Of a stretch of DNA of 64,000 nucleotides, positions 7,546 through 17,098 are shown one piece after another; positions within the stretch are counted from its first letter, which is position 1; each line of letters starts with the position of its first letter. A program made the translations under genes and the position numbers. This DNA is from Tunicatimonas sp964551335 (GTDB taxonomy: Bacteria; Bacteroidota; Bacteroidia; Cytophagales; Cyclobacteriaceae), in NCBI GenBank assembly GCA_964551335.1, contig CAZKCO010000004.1:62001-126000 (forward strand), in the 5' to 3' direction. The notes under the pieces were generated by a model that was given only the letters and a program-made list of their open reading frames with translations, was not told the origin of the DNA and did no database searches.

Positions 7546-9474
7546 CTATAGTTGCTCATTGAAATAAGCTACAAAATCAGATAACGGGTAGCTTCCTACA
7601 TCGCCCTGCCCGTGGCGACGAACGGAAACCGACTGGCTTTCGGCCTCTTTCTCGCCCACAATTAGCATAAACGGAATTTTGGTTACTTCCGCATCTCGTA
7701 TCTTTCGGCCGATCTTCTCATCACGGTGGTCTACCGAGCCGCGTATATCCTGATCCTCCAACATCGTTAGCACTTCGTCGGCGTAATCGCTGTACTTTTC
7801 AGAAATAGGCAGAATAGTGATTTGCTCGGGTGCCAACCACAGCGGTAGATTACCGCCGGTGTGCTCCAGTAGAATCGCCACAAAGCGCTCCATAGAACCA
7901 AACGGTGCCCGGTGGATCATCACCGGACGGTGCTTTTGGTTATCGGCTCCAATATAAGTCAGATCAAAGCGTTCGGGGAGAGTGTAATCTACCTGAATAG
8001 TACCTAACTGCCACTGCCTACCGAGGGCGTCATTTACCATGAAGTCTAGCTTAGGGCCGTAGAAGGCGGCTTCACCGTATTCGGTAGTAGTTTTCAGTCC
8101 TTTTTCATCTGCTGCCTCTACAATAGCCTGCTCGGATATTTCCCAGTTTTCATCAGTACCAATGTATTTGGAATGATCCTCCCGATCGCGTAGGGAAATT
8201 TGAGCGGTAAAATCCTCAAAACCCAGCGCTCCAAAAACGTAGAGCACCAGATCAATCACCTTTTTAAACTCATCTTTCACCTGATCGGGTCGGCAGAAAA
8301 TATGGGCATCATCCTGGGTAAAGCCCCGAACGCGGGTGAGCCCATGTAGCTCGCCGCTCTGCTCGTAACGGTATACCGTACCGAATTCAGCGTAGCGAAT
8401 AGGCAATTCCTTGTAGGAGTGCGGCCGACTTTGATATATCTCGCAGTGGTGCGGGCAGTTCATCGGCTTCAGCAGAAACTCTTCGCCTTCATGCGGAGTA
8501 TGAATCGGCTGAAAGGAATCTTTACCGTACTTTTCGTAGTGCCCGGAAGTAACGTACAAATCTTTGTGCCCGATATGAGGAGAAATTACTGGTTGGTAAC
8601 CGGCTTTCTGCTGGGCTTTTTTTAGAAAGTTCTCCAGACGCTCGCGCATGATTACGCCCTTGGGTAGCCATAATGGTAGCCCCTGACCCACTCTTTCCGA
8701 GAAAGTGAACAGCTCCAGTTCGCGTCCTAGTTTGCGATGATCGCGCTTCTTAGCCTCTTCTAGTAACTCCAGGTACTCTTTAAGTTCTTTCTGCTTGGGA
8801 AAAGTAATGCCGTAGATGCGGGTAAGCTGCTTGTTCTTCTCGTCGCCCCGCCAGTAGGCACCGGCCACGTTCATTAGCTTAATCGCCTTGATGAATCCGG
8901 TATTGGGAATATGTGGCCCCCGGCATAAGTCCACAAAGTTTCCCTGCTGATAAAAGGTGATCTGCCCGTCTTCGAGGTCTTCAATCAGCTCTAGCTTATA
9001 CTCGTCGCCCTTTTTGGTAAAATAGTCAACAGCATCAGCCTTACTGACTGCTTTACGCTCATATTCGTTTTTCTGACGAGCCAGCTCCTGCATCTTGGCT
9101 TCTATCTTCGGTAGATCGTCTTCTCCTAATGCCTGCCCATCCAAATCAACATCGTAGTAGAAACCGTTGGCAATGGGTGGACCAATCCCGAACTTTACTC
9201 CTGGGTATAGTTCTTCCAACGCCTCAGCCAATAAATGTGCTGAAGAGTGCCAGAAGGTAGATTTCCCCTCCAGGTCGTTCCAGGTCAACAGTTGTACCTG
9301 GGCATCTCGTTCAATAGGGCGGGTAGCATCCCATACATCCCCGTCTACTTTCGCGGCCAGCACGTTGCGAGCTAATCCTTCGCTGATACTCAGGGCTATT
9401 TCTAAACCGGTTGCGCCCCGAGGGTAGGCTCGCTCGCTTCCGTCGGGTAGGGTAATCTTTATTTCTTCGGCCAT
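7546..9474 (-). CDS. thrS: Threonine-tRNA ligase
   Basis: 642 residues, full length. It has an N-terminal TGS domain (about 1-65), the editing domain with the HSSAHLLAEAL motif (about 76-86) and HIPNTG region, and the class II catalytic core with motif 2 RYEQSGELHGLTRVRGFTQDD and motif 3 HRAPFGSMERF, then the anticodon-binding domain. It charges tRNA-Thr. Its ATG overlaps the stop of the upstream TPR lipoprotein gene by one base (TAATG), so it is probably translated by coupling. It heads the conserved thrS-infC-rpmI-rplT order. Confidence 0.98.
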   Translation of the reverse strand: MAEEIKITLPDGSERAYPRGATGLEIALSISEGLARNVLAAKVDGDVWDATRPIERDAQVQLLTWNDLEGKSTFWHSSAHLLAEALEELYPGVKFGIGPPIANGFYYDVDLDGQALGEDDLPKIEAKMQELARQKNEYERKAVSKADAVDYFTKKGDEYKLELIEDLEDGQITFYQQGNFVDLCRGPHIPNTGFIKAIKLMNVAGAYWRGDEKNKQLTRIYGITFPKQKELKEYLELLEEAKKRDHRKLGRELELFTFSERVGQGLPLWLPKGVIMRERLENFLKKAQQKAGYQPVISPHIGHKDLYVTSGHYEKYGKDSFQPIHTPHEGEEFLLKPMNCPHHCEIYQSRPHSYKELPIRYAEFGTVYRYEQSGELHGLTRVRGFTQDDAHIFCRPDQVKDEFKKVIDLVLYVFGALGFEDFTAQISLRDREDHSKYIGTDENWEISEQAIVEAADEKGLKTTTEYGEAAFYGPKLDFMVNDALGRQWQLGTIQVDYTLPERFDLTYIGADNQKHRPVMIHRAPFGSMERFVAILLEHTGGNLPLWLAPEQITILPISEKYSDYADEVLTMLEDQDIRGSVDHRDEKIGRKIRDAEVTKIPFMLIVGEKEAESQSVSVRRHGQGDVGSYPLSDFVAYFNEQL

Positions 9475-10625
9475 TATTCTTGATTGGGTTTGGAAGGAGT
9501 GATCGGCTCAATACTGGGCACTCCCTGCTTCATTCGCTCGAACTCTTCTTGCTGCTTTTTCTGCCACAAATATGCAACTTTTCTTCGGAGATCATCAAGC
9601 TCCTGCCTCGCTAATTGATGAATGTTTCGCTGTTGCAATGAATCCAGTTCCAGAATAGCCTCGTACTGTTTAATAGCCCGGGAATAGTTGCGGCGGCGGT
9701 CCTGAATACGGGCCAATGATAACATAGTTTGTTTATCGTTGGGTTGTATGGCCAGTACCTGTTCCGCATAAAAAGTAGCTGAGTCGTAGTAACGATTTTG
9801 AAGGTGTAGTTCTTGTAACTCCCGAAGTACCGGAACACTTTTCTTTTTATTTTTTAACTGATAGAGCACTACCCGGGCACTGTCTTCGTAGCCCGTTTGC
9901 CGAAGGATTCGGGCTTGCTGAAGCAACAAACGGCTATCTTGAGCGTTTTTTGGTTGGCTCAGAATTTTCTCCATATACGATTTAGCCCGCTCGTAATTTC
10001 CGGTATTCATATAAAAATCTACTAGCACGCCGTATACTTCTACTGCATCGCCGCCTAATTCCAAGCTTTTCAGCAGACTTTGTTCTGCCGCCACGGTATC
10101 TTCCAACATTACAAGGGCTTTACCCTTTCGGAAGTAGTTACGGGGATTTTTAGGAGCGTACAGCAACGCACTATCGCTATATTGTAGTGCATCTTCATAA
10201 TAATTACTGTTGATACTAGCTTCAGCCAGAATATCATATACTTCAATCAACGCCCCTCCTTTGCTTTGGGCCAGTTTAGCTGCCCGTACTGCCTCTCGGT
10301 TCTGTCCTTTCAGCAACAGCGCCCGGGCACTTGCCAGATGGTAGGTCGGCTCATTTCCATCAATCTCAATTGCCTTACGAATACTGGCTAAGGCATTATT
10401 AATTTTATTCTGTTGCAGTAGCAAATTGGCCCGCCGGAAGTGAGCCTCAGCGTTGTCGGGATCATCTTGAATTACTTCCTCTACCGCCGTAAGAGCATAG
10501 GTATAGTATTCTTCGTCGAAATCCGGCACCTCAGGTATCTGATAGGTCTCCTGAGAGGTACAGGCTACCGAAACAGATAAAATAATGGCGAAATAAGCAA
10601 CTACAACTCTCAATGGAATTATCAT
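9474..10625 (-). CDS. TPR-repeat lipoprotein
   Basis: 383 residues. The N-terminus is a lipoprotein signal with lipobox VSVA-C at about residue 22. The rest is a run of tetratricopeptide repeats (for example DNAEAHFRRANLLLQQNK and NPRNYFRKGKALVMLED), ending in a charged coiled-coil-like tail with KKQQEEFERMKQG. It is likely an envelope-anchored scaffold. Its stop overlaps the thrS start, so it forms the first gene of the translation operon, a common Bacteroidetes arrangement. No specific partner can be named. Confidence 0.85.
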   Translation of the reverse strand: MIIPLRVVVAYFAIILSVSVACTSQETYQIPEVPDFDEEYYTYALTAVEEVIQDDPDNAEAHFRRANLLLQQNKINNALASIRKAIEIDGNEPTYHLASARALLLKGQNREAVRAAKLAQSKGGALIEVYDILAEASINSNYYEDALQYSDSALLYAPKNPRNYFRKGKALVMLEDTVAAEQSLLKSLELGGDAVEVYGVLVDFYMNTGNYERAKSYMEKILSQPKNAQDSRLLLQQARILRQTGYEDSARVVLYQLKNKKKSVPVLRELQELHLQNRYYDSATFYAEQVLAIQPNDKQTMLSLARIQDRRRNYSRAIKQYEAILELDSLQQRNIHQLARQELDDLRRKVAYLWQKKQQEEFERMKQGVPSIEPITPSKPNQE

Positions 10626-10784
10626 TTGTGGTTTAGTATGGTATCAGAGTGTTATGGTGTTATCGTAACCGACTTACGGAGCCAAGAGATCGCAGTTCCG
10701 AAAACTTGAAACCATAATACTTTAACACGAAAACACTTTGACACTCATTTTCAGAACACAATTTTCTGAAAAAACATTGATAAT
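10626..10784. repeat. Spacer with inverted GTGTTA-type words
   Basis: Words such as GAGTGTTATGGTGTTA near 10648-10665 face AATACTTTAACACGAAAACAC near 10716-10737 in inverse orientation, making a long imperfect hairpin between two minus-strand genes. The same words recur at 50340-50445. Confidence 0.45.
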
Positions 10785-11741
10785 TTAGGAGTAAAAACTG
10801 CCTACATCTTTCATCTGATTGGTTCCCTGAGCATATTGGGCAAAATTAAAGCCAGGTTGTAAGCTGTAAGCCCCTACCTCTCCCTTTTTACTGATTGCTA
10901 AAAATCCGATTTGAATGTCTTTCGCATTTTTCTGCTTGGAAATTCGGCGTACTGCTTTTTCGCAGGCCTGCTGAGGCGAGTTACCCTGGCGCATCAATTC
11001 TACAATCAGATGGGCCCCACACACTTTTATTACCGCTTCACCCATACCAGTGGCCGTAGCCGCGCCTACTTCGTTATCCACAAACAATCCGGCACCGATA
11101 ATTGGCGAGTCCCCGACTCGCCCGTGCATCTTGTAGGCCAGGCCACTAGTGGTACAGGCTCCGGATAAATTTCCCTGGGCATCCAGGGCTACCATACCGA
11201 TGGTATCGTGGTTTTCTACGTTAATAATCGGTTTATATTCCGCTTCTTTTAACCACTCTTTCCAGGCCTTCTCGGCCCGTTCGGTGAGTAGATTTTCCTG
11301 CTTAAATCCCTGATCCAACGCAAATTGCAGTGCGCCTTCGCCCACCATCATCACGTGAGGAGTCTTCTCCATCACTAAACGGGCCACCGAAACCGGATGC
11401 TTGATTCCCTCCAGAAAAGCAACCGCTCCACAGTTGCCGTTTTCATCCATGATGCAAGCATCAAGTGTCACGTTTCCGTCGCGGTCGGGCAAGCCACCGT
11501 AGCCTACACTCAGGTTGTCTTCAGCTTCAGTTACCCGTACTCCGGCCTCTACCGCGTCCAATGCGCTACCCCCTTTATCTAATATTTTCCAGGCTTCAGC
11601 GTTAGCATTGATGCCGTGTTCCCAGGTAGAAACTACAATGGGTTTGGCGGTAGGTTTGGCGAAAGCCTGAGAGGTAAAAGCCGATACGGCCGCGGCCCCG
11701 GCACTAATTTGTTTTAAGAAGTTTCTCCGTCGGATGATCAT
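10785..11741 (-). CDS. Tat-exported N4-glycosylasparaginase / isoaspartyl peptidase family Ntn hydrolase
   Basis: 318 residues from the chosen ATG at 11741. The N-terminus RRRNFLKQISAG followed by a hydrophobic stretch to AFA is a twin-arginine signal, so export is in folded form. The Ntn-hydrolase nucleophile threonine lies in NVENHDTIGMVA (about T180), where the precursor self-cleaves into alpha and beta chains; substrate-loop motifs GRVGDSPIIGAGLFVDN and TGMGEAVIK follow. The family removes asparagine-linked sugars or isoaspartyl residues. A longer start at 11774 adds MLLYRNFNHSI in front of the Tat signal and is unlikely. Confidence 0.9.
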   Translation of the reverse strand: MIIRRRNFLKQISAGAAAVSAFTSQAFAKPTAKPIVVSTWEHGINANAEAWKILDKGGSALDAVEAGVRVTEAEDNLSVGYGGLPDRDGNVTLDACIMDENGNCGAVAFLEGIKHPVSVARLVMEKTPHVMMVGEGALQFALDQGFKQENLLTERAEKAWKEWLKEAEYKPIINVENHDTIGMVALDAQGNLSGACTTSGLAYKMHGRVGDSPIIGAGLFVDNEVGAATATGMGEAVIKVCGAHLIVELMRQGNSPQQACEKAVRRISKQKNAKDIQIGFLAISKKGEVGAYSLQPGFNFAQYAQGTNQMKDVGSFYS

Positions 11742-11852
11742 AATTGAATGATTAAAGTTCCGATAAAGTAACAAACTTGGCCAATAACCTACAAGGGGGC
11801 ACTGTTTTTCAGCAAAAAACGTTGCGCAAACAAAACTCTCTCTCCCCCAATT

Positions 11853-13835
11853 ATGAGATTCAGTTCATCAGTAGGTATTGTATTCTTGGTGTTTAGTGTC
11901 TTTCTAGGTAGCCATACCAGCTCTGCCCAGCGCAAGCGACCTCAGGAGCCGCCCCAGCGATCAACGTCTTCGTATACTTCCAAATCTAAAAAAGCGATTG
12001 AGTACTACGAGGATGCTTTCTCCTTCTACCTGCGTCGGCAGTACGGTCAAGCTTTAGAATTGCTGGATTACTCATTAAAGAAAGACCCCGCCTTTAGTGA
12101 AGCCCATTTGCAAGCCGCTAAAATCTACGAGGCACTATTGGATGTTGCCCGCGCCGAATACCACTACAAAAAGGTGAATAAACAGCAAGGTGGAAACCCT
12201 AAGTTTATAGAAGCTCCGTACCAACTGGCAAAAATCTACTTCAAACAGGGCAAATACGAAGATGCCCGAAAACTGGCTACTCAGGTACTAGAAACCCCGA
12301 AAGCGGCCCAGGTTATCCGAGAAGAAGCTGATAACTTATTAACGAATATCAACTTTGCCCAGGAGGCGATTCAGCATCCGGTAGAATTTCAGCCACAGAA
12401 GGTAACGGGCGATTTGCATCAGTTTCCGCTTCAGTATTTCCCGGTACTCACTGTTAACCAGGAGACTATGATTTTTACCGGTCGACGGGGCATCACTCCC
12501 CGTTACGACGAAGATATTTACGTGAGCCGCAAAGATGACCAAGGCAAATGGCAGGCGCCGGAACCGCTTTCGGAAAATATCAATACCATTCACAATGAAG
12601 GTACCTGCTCCATTTCGGCGGATGGTCGCACCTTGATTTTTACAGCCTGTGAGGGTCGCCAGGGTTACGGTAGCTGTGATCTGTTTGCAAGCTACCGCAA
12701 GGGCGATGAGTGGTCGGTGCCGAAAAATCTGGGGCCGGAAGTAAACTCTTCGGCCTGGGAGTCGCAACCCTCTTTATCGGCGGACGGAAATACGCTGTTT
12801 TTTATCTCGGACCGACCGGGCGGCCAGGGCAAACGGGACATTTATATTACTCAGCGCGACCGGCAGGGCAAATGGGGTAAAGCGAAGAATGCGGGTAGTG
12901 TAATTAACACATCCCGCGATGAAGTATCGCCCTTCATTCATGTGAATGGACAAACGTTATATTTTGCCTCCAACGGCCGTCCAGGCTTTGGTGGCTTTGA
13001 CTTATACGTGACCGAACGTGAAAACGGAAAGTGGAATGAACCCAAGAATCTAGGTTACCCAATTAATACCTACGCAGACCAGGCTTCGCTGTTTATTACC
13101 GCCGATGGGCAGGATGCTTACTACTCTAACGAAGAACAACGACAGGGTGAGTATGTGCGAAGTGAGATTTATACCTTTGCTATTCCGGCTGAAATCAGGG
13201 TGCAAAACCGCAGCAACTATGTGTTCGGAAATGTTTACCATGCTACTACAAAAAAGCCTTTGGAAGCAGCTATTGAATTGATTGATTTGCGTCAGCAGCA
13301 ACCCATTTCTTCCGTAACTTCTGACCCGGTGAGCGGCGAGTACCTGATGGTACTGACCGAAGGTTCGGAATATGCTTTATACGTAAACAAAGAAGATTTT
13401 CTGTTTAAAAGCCTGACGTTTAACTATATCGCTCCTTCCGAAGCTTACATTCAGCAACCAATTGAAATTGATATTTACCTTGATCCGGTAGAAAAAGGGC
13501 GGGAAACCGTGCTGAACAATGTTTTCTTTGATACCGATAAGTACGAGATCAAAGAGAAGTCTAAACCCGAACTGAATAAAATTGCCACTTTTCTACAGGA
13601 AAATCCGGATATATCCATATCCATCAATGGCCATACCGACAATGTAGGTACCGATAATTACAACGAAACCCTCTCTACCCGACGAGCCAAAGCTGTGTAC
13701 GATTATTTGATACAGGCCGGAGTGCCTGCCGAGCGATTAGCCTATCAGGGCTACGGAGCTAGTAAGCCTATTGCTGATAATAGTATTGCTGAAGGGCGCC
13801 AAAAAAATCGCCGCATCGCGTTTGAAATCTTATAG
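11853..13835 (+). CDS. PorE-like TPR / PD40-propeller / OmpA-C protein (probable T9SS component)
   Basis: 660 residues. The order is signal peptide (1-25, ending SSAQ), TPR-like repeats (about 45-170), PD40/WD40-like propeller repeats (about 185-445, with repeats such as CSISADGRTLIFTA and PSLSADGNTLFFIS), a carboxypeptidase-regulatory-like beta domain (about 455-540) and a C-terminal OmpA peptidoglycan-binding domain with NGHTDNVG and KNRRIAFE. This is the domain order of PorE, the T9SS subunit linking the secretion ring to peptidoglycan. Unlike the described lipoprotein PorE, no lipobox is seen here. Many Bacteroidetes carry several such paralogs, so PorE itself is not certain. Confidence 0.82.
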   Translation: MRFSSSVGIVFLVFSVFLGSHTSSAQRKRPQEPPQRSTSSYTSKSKKAIEYYEDAFSFYLRRQYGQALELLDYSLKKDPAFSEAHLQAAKIYEALLDVARAEYHYKKVNKQQGGNPKFIEAPYQLAKIYFKQGKYEDARKLATQVLETPKAAQVIREEADNLLTNINFAQEAIQHPVEFQPQKVTGDLHQFPLQYFPVLTVNQETMIFTGRRGITPRYDEDIYVSRKDDQGKWQAPEPLSENINTIHNEGTCSISADGRTLIFTACEGRQGYGSCDLFASYRKGDEWSVPKNLGPEVNSSAWESQPSLSADGNTLFFISDRPGGQGKRDIYITQRDRQGKWGKAKNAGSVINTSRDEVSPFIHVNGQTLYFASNGRPGFGGFDLYVTERENGKWNEPKNLGYPINTYADQASLFITADGQDAYYSNEEQRQGEYVRSEIYTFAIPAEIRVQNRSNYVFGNVYHATTKKPLEAAIELIDLRQQQPISSVTSDPVSGEYLMVLTEGSEYALYVNKEDFLFKSLTFNYIAPSEAYIQQPIEIDIYLDPVEKGRETVLNNVFFDTDKYEIKEKSKPELNKIATFLQENPDISISINGHTDNVGTDNYNETLSTRRAKAVYDYLIQAGVPAERLAYQGYGASKPIADNSIAEGRQKNRRIAFEIL

Positions 13836-13913
13836 TATCTCTTTTCCTTTTCCCGGAAATTCGGTAGGTTGTGGAATGATATTCTGTCGCTATTTTAACC
13901 GATACTCTTTGTT

Positions 13914-14522
13914 TTGAAGCCGTTGTTTAAGGTGCGGGATTATAATCTCGCCGAGTGGATTCCTTTCTTGCGATTAGTGTCGGTTCCCTTCATTCTGTTA
14001 TTGATCGGTCTGGAGCTTAGGCTAGCGGCGGCCCTTGCCTATTTTATCAGCTTCTGTACCGATGCCTTGGATGGGTTTGTTGCCCGTACTTTCGCGATGG
14101 AGTCTGATCGTCGGGGGCGGCTAGACTCTATGGCCGATGAATTTCTTCTGGCAGCTGGAGTCATTGGGCTTTATATATTTGAAGCGGCGTTCTTCACCGA
14201 CCAACTTCATTGGCTCGTCATCGTAATTGGGCTATATATTTTTCAATTGCTATTTGCCCTTATTCGTTACGGTACCTACACCAGTTTTCATACTATTTCG
14301 GCTCGGGCGGCTACGGTAGTGCAGGCTATTTTTTTTATGAGTATGTTTTTCTTTGGTCCCCAACCCTGGTTGTTCACCATCATGGTTGGCTTATCCTTGC
14401 TAGATTCAATTGAAGAATTACTATTAATCGCCACCCTACCCCGGTGGCAAGCCCACGTTAACGGTTTCTTCTGGCTCTGGAAATCGCAACGGCAAAAAAA
14501 TCAAGAAGAGATTCATCACTAA
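13914..14522 (+). CDS. CDP-alcohol phosphatidyltransferase family membrane protein
   Basis: 202 residues with about five or six membrane segments. The family active-site motif DxxDGxxAR...DxxxD appears as DALDGFVAR (from about residue 49) and LDSMADE, so all four metal-binding aspartates are present. The motif glycine normally eight residues after AR is replaced by arginine, with a glycine one position later (DRRGRLD). The enzymes make phospholipids by joining CDP-diacylglycerol or a CDP-alcohol with an alcohol. The only full-length start is TTG at 13914; the next ATG would cut into the motif. It follows the PorE-like gene by 78 bases. Confidence 0.8.
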   Translation: MKPLFKVRDYNLAEWIPFLRLVSVPFILLLIGLELRLAAALAYFISFCTDALDGFVARTFAMESDRRGRLDSMADEFLLAAGVIGLYIFEAAFFTDQLHWLVIVIGLYIFQLLFALIRYGTYTSFHTISARAATVVQAIFFMSMFFFGPQPWLFTIMVGLSLLDSIEELLLIATLPRWQAHVNGFFWLWKSQRQKNQEEIHH

Positions 14523-14625
14523 AGTGCCTGAAGCCAGGAGCATAGAGTTGGATGCGTGACATATCTGAATTAACCCTAAGCGCCAAATACAGCTCATTAG
14601 CCAGTGAGCATCGTACGATCGAAAC

Positions 14626-15312
14626 TCACCACTCAATCGGCTTACCATCGCGGAAGAAACCACAGGTGGGTCCGTCTTTTGGTAAACTGGCTGCCCAAAC
14701 GATGCCTTCAGCTCCTACGGCTACGCTACGAGGGGCGGAATCTCCTCCCATGTCGGTACGTACCCAACCGGGACAAACCGAGTTTACCAGAATACCTGTT
14801 CCCTTCAGATCAGCCGCAAGTTTGATGGTAAGTACGTTTAGTGACGCCTTAGAAATACTGTAAGCAGGGGTTCCTCCACTCATATCATTTAAAGCTCCAG
14901 ATCCACTCGATACATTGACGATCCGGCCATAGTGATGCTCGCGCATTAGCGGTATAAAAGCCTGATTCATCCGCCAGGGCCCTAGCACATTCGTGTCAAA
15001 TGTTTGCTGAACGGTTCTTAGATCAGCTTGCTCAGCATTCTGCCAGGTGTCATAATTAATACCTGCATTATTGACCAGAATATCCAGCCGGGCATATTTT
15101 TCCTCTACGAAGCGGCGCACTTTTTCGATGCTATCATCATCCGTCACATCCAGTGAATGATAGACTATCCGTTCATTATCCAGTTCTGCAACGGCCGCTT
15201 TACCCTTCGCTTCATCCCGACTGGTTAAAATTACCTGATGCCCCGATTCGGCTAACTGCCGACAAACCTCGAGGCCGATTCCCCGGTTACCTCCGGTGAC
15301 TAATGCAATCAT
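14626..15312 (-). CDS. Short-chain dehydrogenase/reductase (carbonyl-reductase-like)
   Basis: 228 residues. Classical SDR with the nucleotide-binding motif TGGNRGIG at residues 7-14, the NNAG motif, catalytic Ser in VNVSSGSGAL and the YSISK catalytic Tyr/Lys. The segment VTDDDSIEKV and the overall form resemble plant and animal carbonyl reductases that use NADPH. It lies 23 bases downstream of the HTTM gene on the same strand, so both are probably one transcript. The substrate cannot be predicted. Confidence 0.9.
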   Translation of the reverse strand: MIALVTGGNRGIGLEVCRQLAESGHQVILTSRDEAKGKAAVAELDNERIVYHSLDVTDDDSIEKVRRFVEEKYARLDILVNNAGINYDTWQNAEQADLRTVQQTFDTNVLGPWRMNQAFIPLMREHHYGRIVNVSSGSGALNDMSGGTPAYSISKASLNVLTIKLAADLKGTGILVNSVCPGWVRTDMGGDSAPRSVAVGAEGIVWAASLPKDGPTCGFFRDGKPIEW

Positions 15313-15335
15313 AGTATTGATAAATTAAGAAGCTG

Positions 15336-16721
15336 TTATGGAGTGGTATCTTGGTACATATTTCTATCCGGATAAATCCACTGAGCGTGGCGGAATGGCT
15401 GCCAAGGAACGCTGGTCAAATCTATTGAACTATCCACTAACGGGTCGCGCGGGTGGCCATTGAGGCTGGCTTCTCCGTGGGCGTAAACCGCTACATCACT
15501 GTAGCCGCGTTTCTGATAAACTTTCTCCAGATATTGGCTAAACTGCCAAATCATATCAGGATGCGTAGCCACTTTACGGGCTTGCTTAGCGGTAAGGTGA
15601 TCACGGGGTTCTTCCCACCAGGTCTCTCCGGTCGCTTTGTTTTCTACCATAAACCGAACGGAACCCAACTTGGTCCGCAACATCATCCGCCACGATAATC
15701 GATGTCCTTCTTCGGTCCAAAATACATTACCTTCGTACAGATGATGGCGTAGCGGCAAATACACCTGCCAGGAGAAATACAGAATGCCAAAAACTATTGC
15801 CCAGGTAGGTAAGGAATAGTTGGTTTGAGAAACTAATTCGGAAGTCATTTTGGGCTTATGCCGAAAAAATAAGCGACGTACCTGCTCCGGCGGAAAGAAA
15901 AATACGCAAAGCGCAACGGCCAAATACGGAAAGATGCCAATATGGAAAACTGCCGAATTAAATCCGTGAAAGAACAGAGCAGCCGCAAAAGCATAAGGGC
16001 GAGTCTTCCTCCACAGCAGTGCCGGAACGATTAGTCCGTCGAAAGCGATACCGCCGTACACCACCATGGTTTGCAGCCAGTCTTTCTGGAGCAACGGTCC
16101 GACCAACCAGTAATCAGCCTTACCGGCAAACCATAATGCAATCGGGCGACCGTCCAGCCAGTCGGGATATATTTTTGCCAGCGAGGCAAAGGTGTAAACG
16201 ATAAACAACTGCACCACAAATACCACCGTACACCAGCGAGGGCAGGTAAGCGATTTACGTACCACTTTTTGCCGTGCATCCAGCGAAAAATAGCGGTGAG
16301 CGGGCATTAGCACCATCACCCAGCACAGCAGCATCAGCAGGTAATAATGATTGTTGTAGCTGGTTTTTTGCAGTAAATAGCTGATTGACCAGAGTAAGGC
16401 GTAGGTAACTATAGCCAGCCGATAGCGGTAACCCAGCATGACCATAAGGCCAGTTACTCCCATCAGCCCGTACACGATGTACATGGTTTCACCCACGAAT
16501 AATTGCAAAAAGTCGAGCCCAATAAAGTTGAATGTAAACGATGGTTCTACAAATACCCGCCTTACCCAGCCCGTCAGGATCGCCCCAAACCCTTCGGCAG
16601 CAATAAGAAACCCAAACGCAATCCGAAACAGGATGAGCGGACTATTATCTACCGGTGTAGTAAGCCAAGCCGCTAAACTGCTGGTAGGTAGTCGTTCCGA
16701 TGTATGGGTGAGGGTATTCAT
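15336..16721 (-). CDS. HTTM-domain membrane protein (vitamin K-dependent gamma-carboxylase-like)
   Basis: 461 residues. The N-terminal 300 residues hold several membrane segments with family-typical pieces SPLILFRIAFGFLI, KTSYNNHYYLLMLL and HGFNSAVFHIGIFP; the C-terminal part is soluble and rich in Trp and charged residues. The HTTM fold is shared with vertebrate vitamin K-dependent gamma-glutamyl carboxylase; bacterial members lack assigned targets in most cases. It is followed closely by an SDR gene, which could act in quinone or other redox chemistry, but that is inference. It is divergent from the small gene at 16846. Confidence 0.85.
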   Translation of the reverse strand: MNTLTHTSERLPTSSLAAWLTTPVDNSPLILFRIAFGFLIAAEGFGAILTGWVRRVFVEPSFTFNFIGLDFLQLFVGETMYIVYGLMGVTGLMVMLGYRYRLAIVTYALLWSISYLLQKTSYNNHYYLLMLLCWVMVLMPAHRYFSLDARQKVVRKSLTCPRWCTVVFVVQLFIVYTFASLAKIYPDWLDGRPIALWFAGKADYWLVGPLLQKDWLQTMVVYGGIAFDGLIVPALLWRKTRPYAFAAALFFHGFNSAVFHIGIFPYLAVALCVFFFPPEQVRRLFFRHKPKMTSELVSQTNYSLPTWAIVFGILYFSWQVYLPLRHHLYEGNVFWTEEGHRLSWRMMLRTKLGSVRFMVENKATGETWWEEPRDHLTAKQARKVATHPDMIWQFSQYLEKVYQKRGYSDVAVYAHGEASLNGHPRDPLVDSSIDLTSVPWQPFRHAQWIYPDRNMYQDTTP

Positions 16722-16845
16722 GAGTACAAAGATAAGAACCCAGCATACTTTTGGTCAAATCTGTCGTAGGTAAGCTATCATTCGGTTTCCGCAGGCATAT
16801 GAAAGTATTACTCTGTTCATTTGTTTCTGAAAACCTCACGGAGCT

Positions 16846-17088
16846 ATGACTTATAAGGATTTTAAGAAGTATTCAGTAAGGCAACAGATTTACGCAATTC
16901 ATCAGTACGCTCATTTTATAACGCTCACTACCATTGGCGATTGTATCACGCGGCTGTACGCCCTCGATAATTTTTACGTGGAGTATAAATACAATATTTC
17001 TACGTTACAGGTAACCGTAGACGCTTTCTCCGATACTGACAAACTAGCGATTTATTTAGATCAGGTAGAGCTTCCCGCATTTTCTTAG
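16846..17088 (+). CDS. Small hypothetical protein
   Basis: 80 residues, not recognised. It begins MTYKDFKKYSVRQQIYAIHQ and is rich in Tyr and beta-prone residues towards the C-terminus. No signal peptide or membrane segment. The codon composition looks like that of real genes nearby, and it fills the space between divergent HTTM and a convergent gene, with 10 bases to the latter's stop. Probably a genuine lineage-restricted gene. Confidence 0.55.
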   Translation: MTYKDFKKYSVRQQIYAIHQYAHFITLTTIGDCITRLYALDNFYVEYKYNISTLQVTVDAFSDTDKLAIYLDQVELPAFS

Positions 17089-17098
17089 AACCGGGCAA

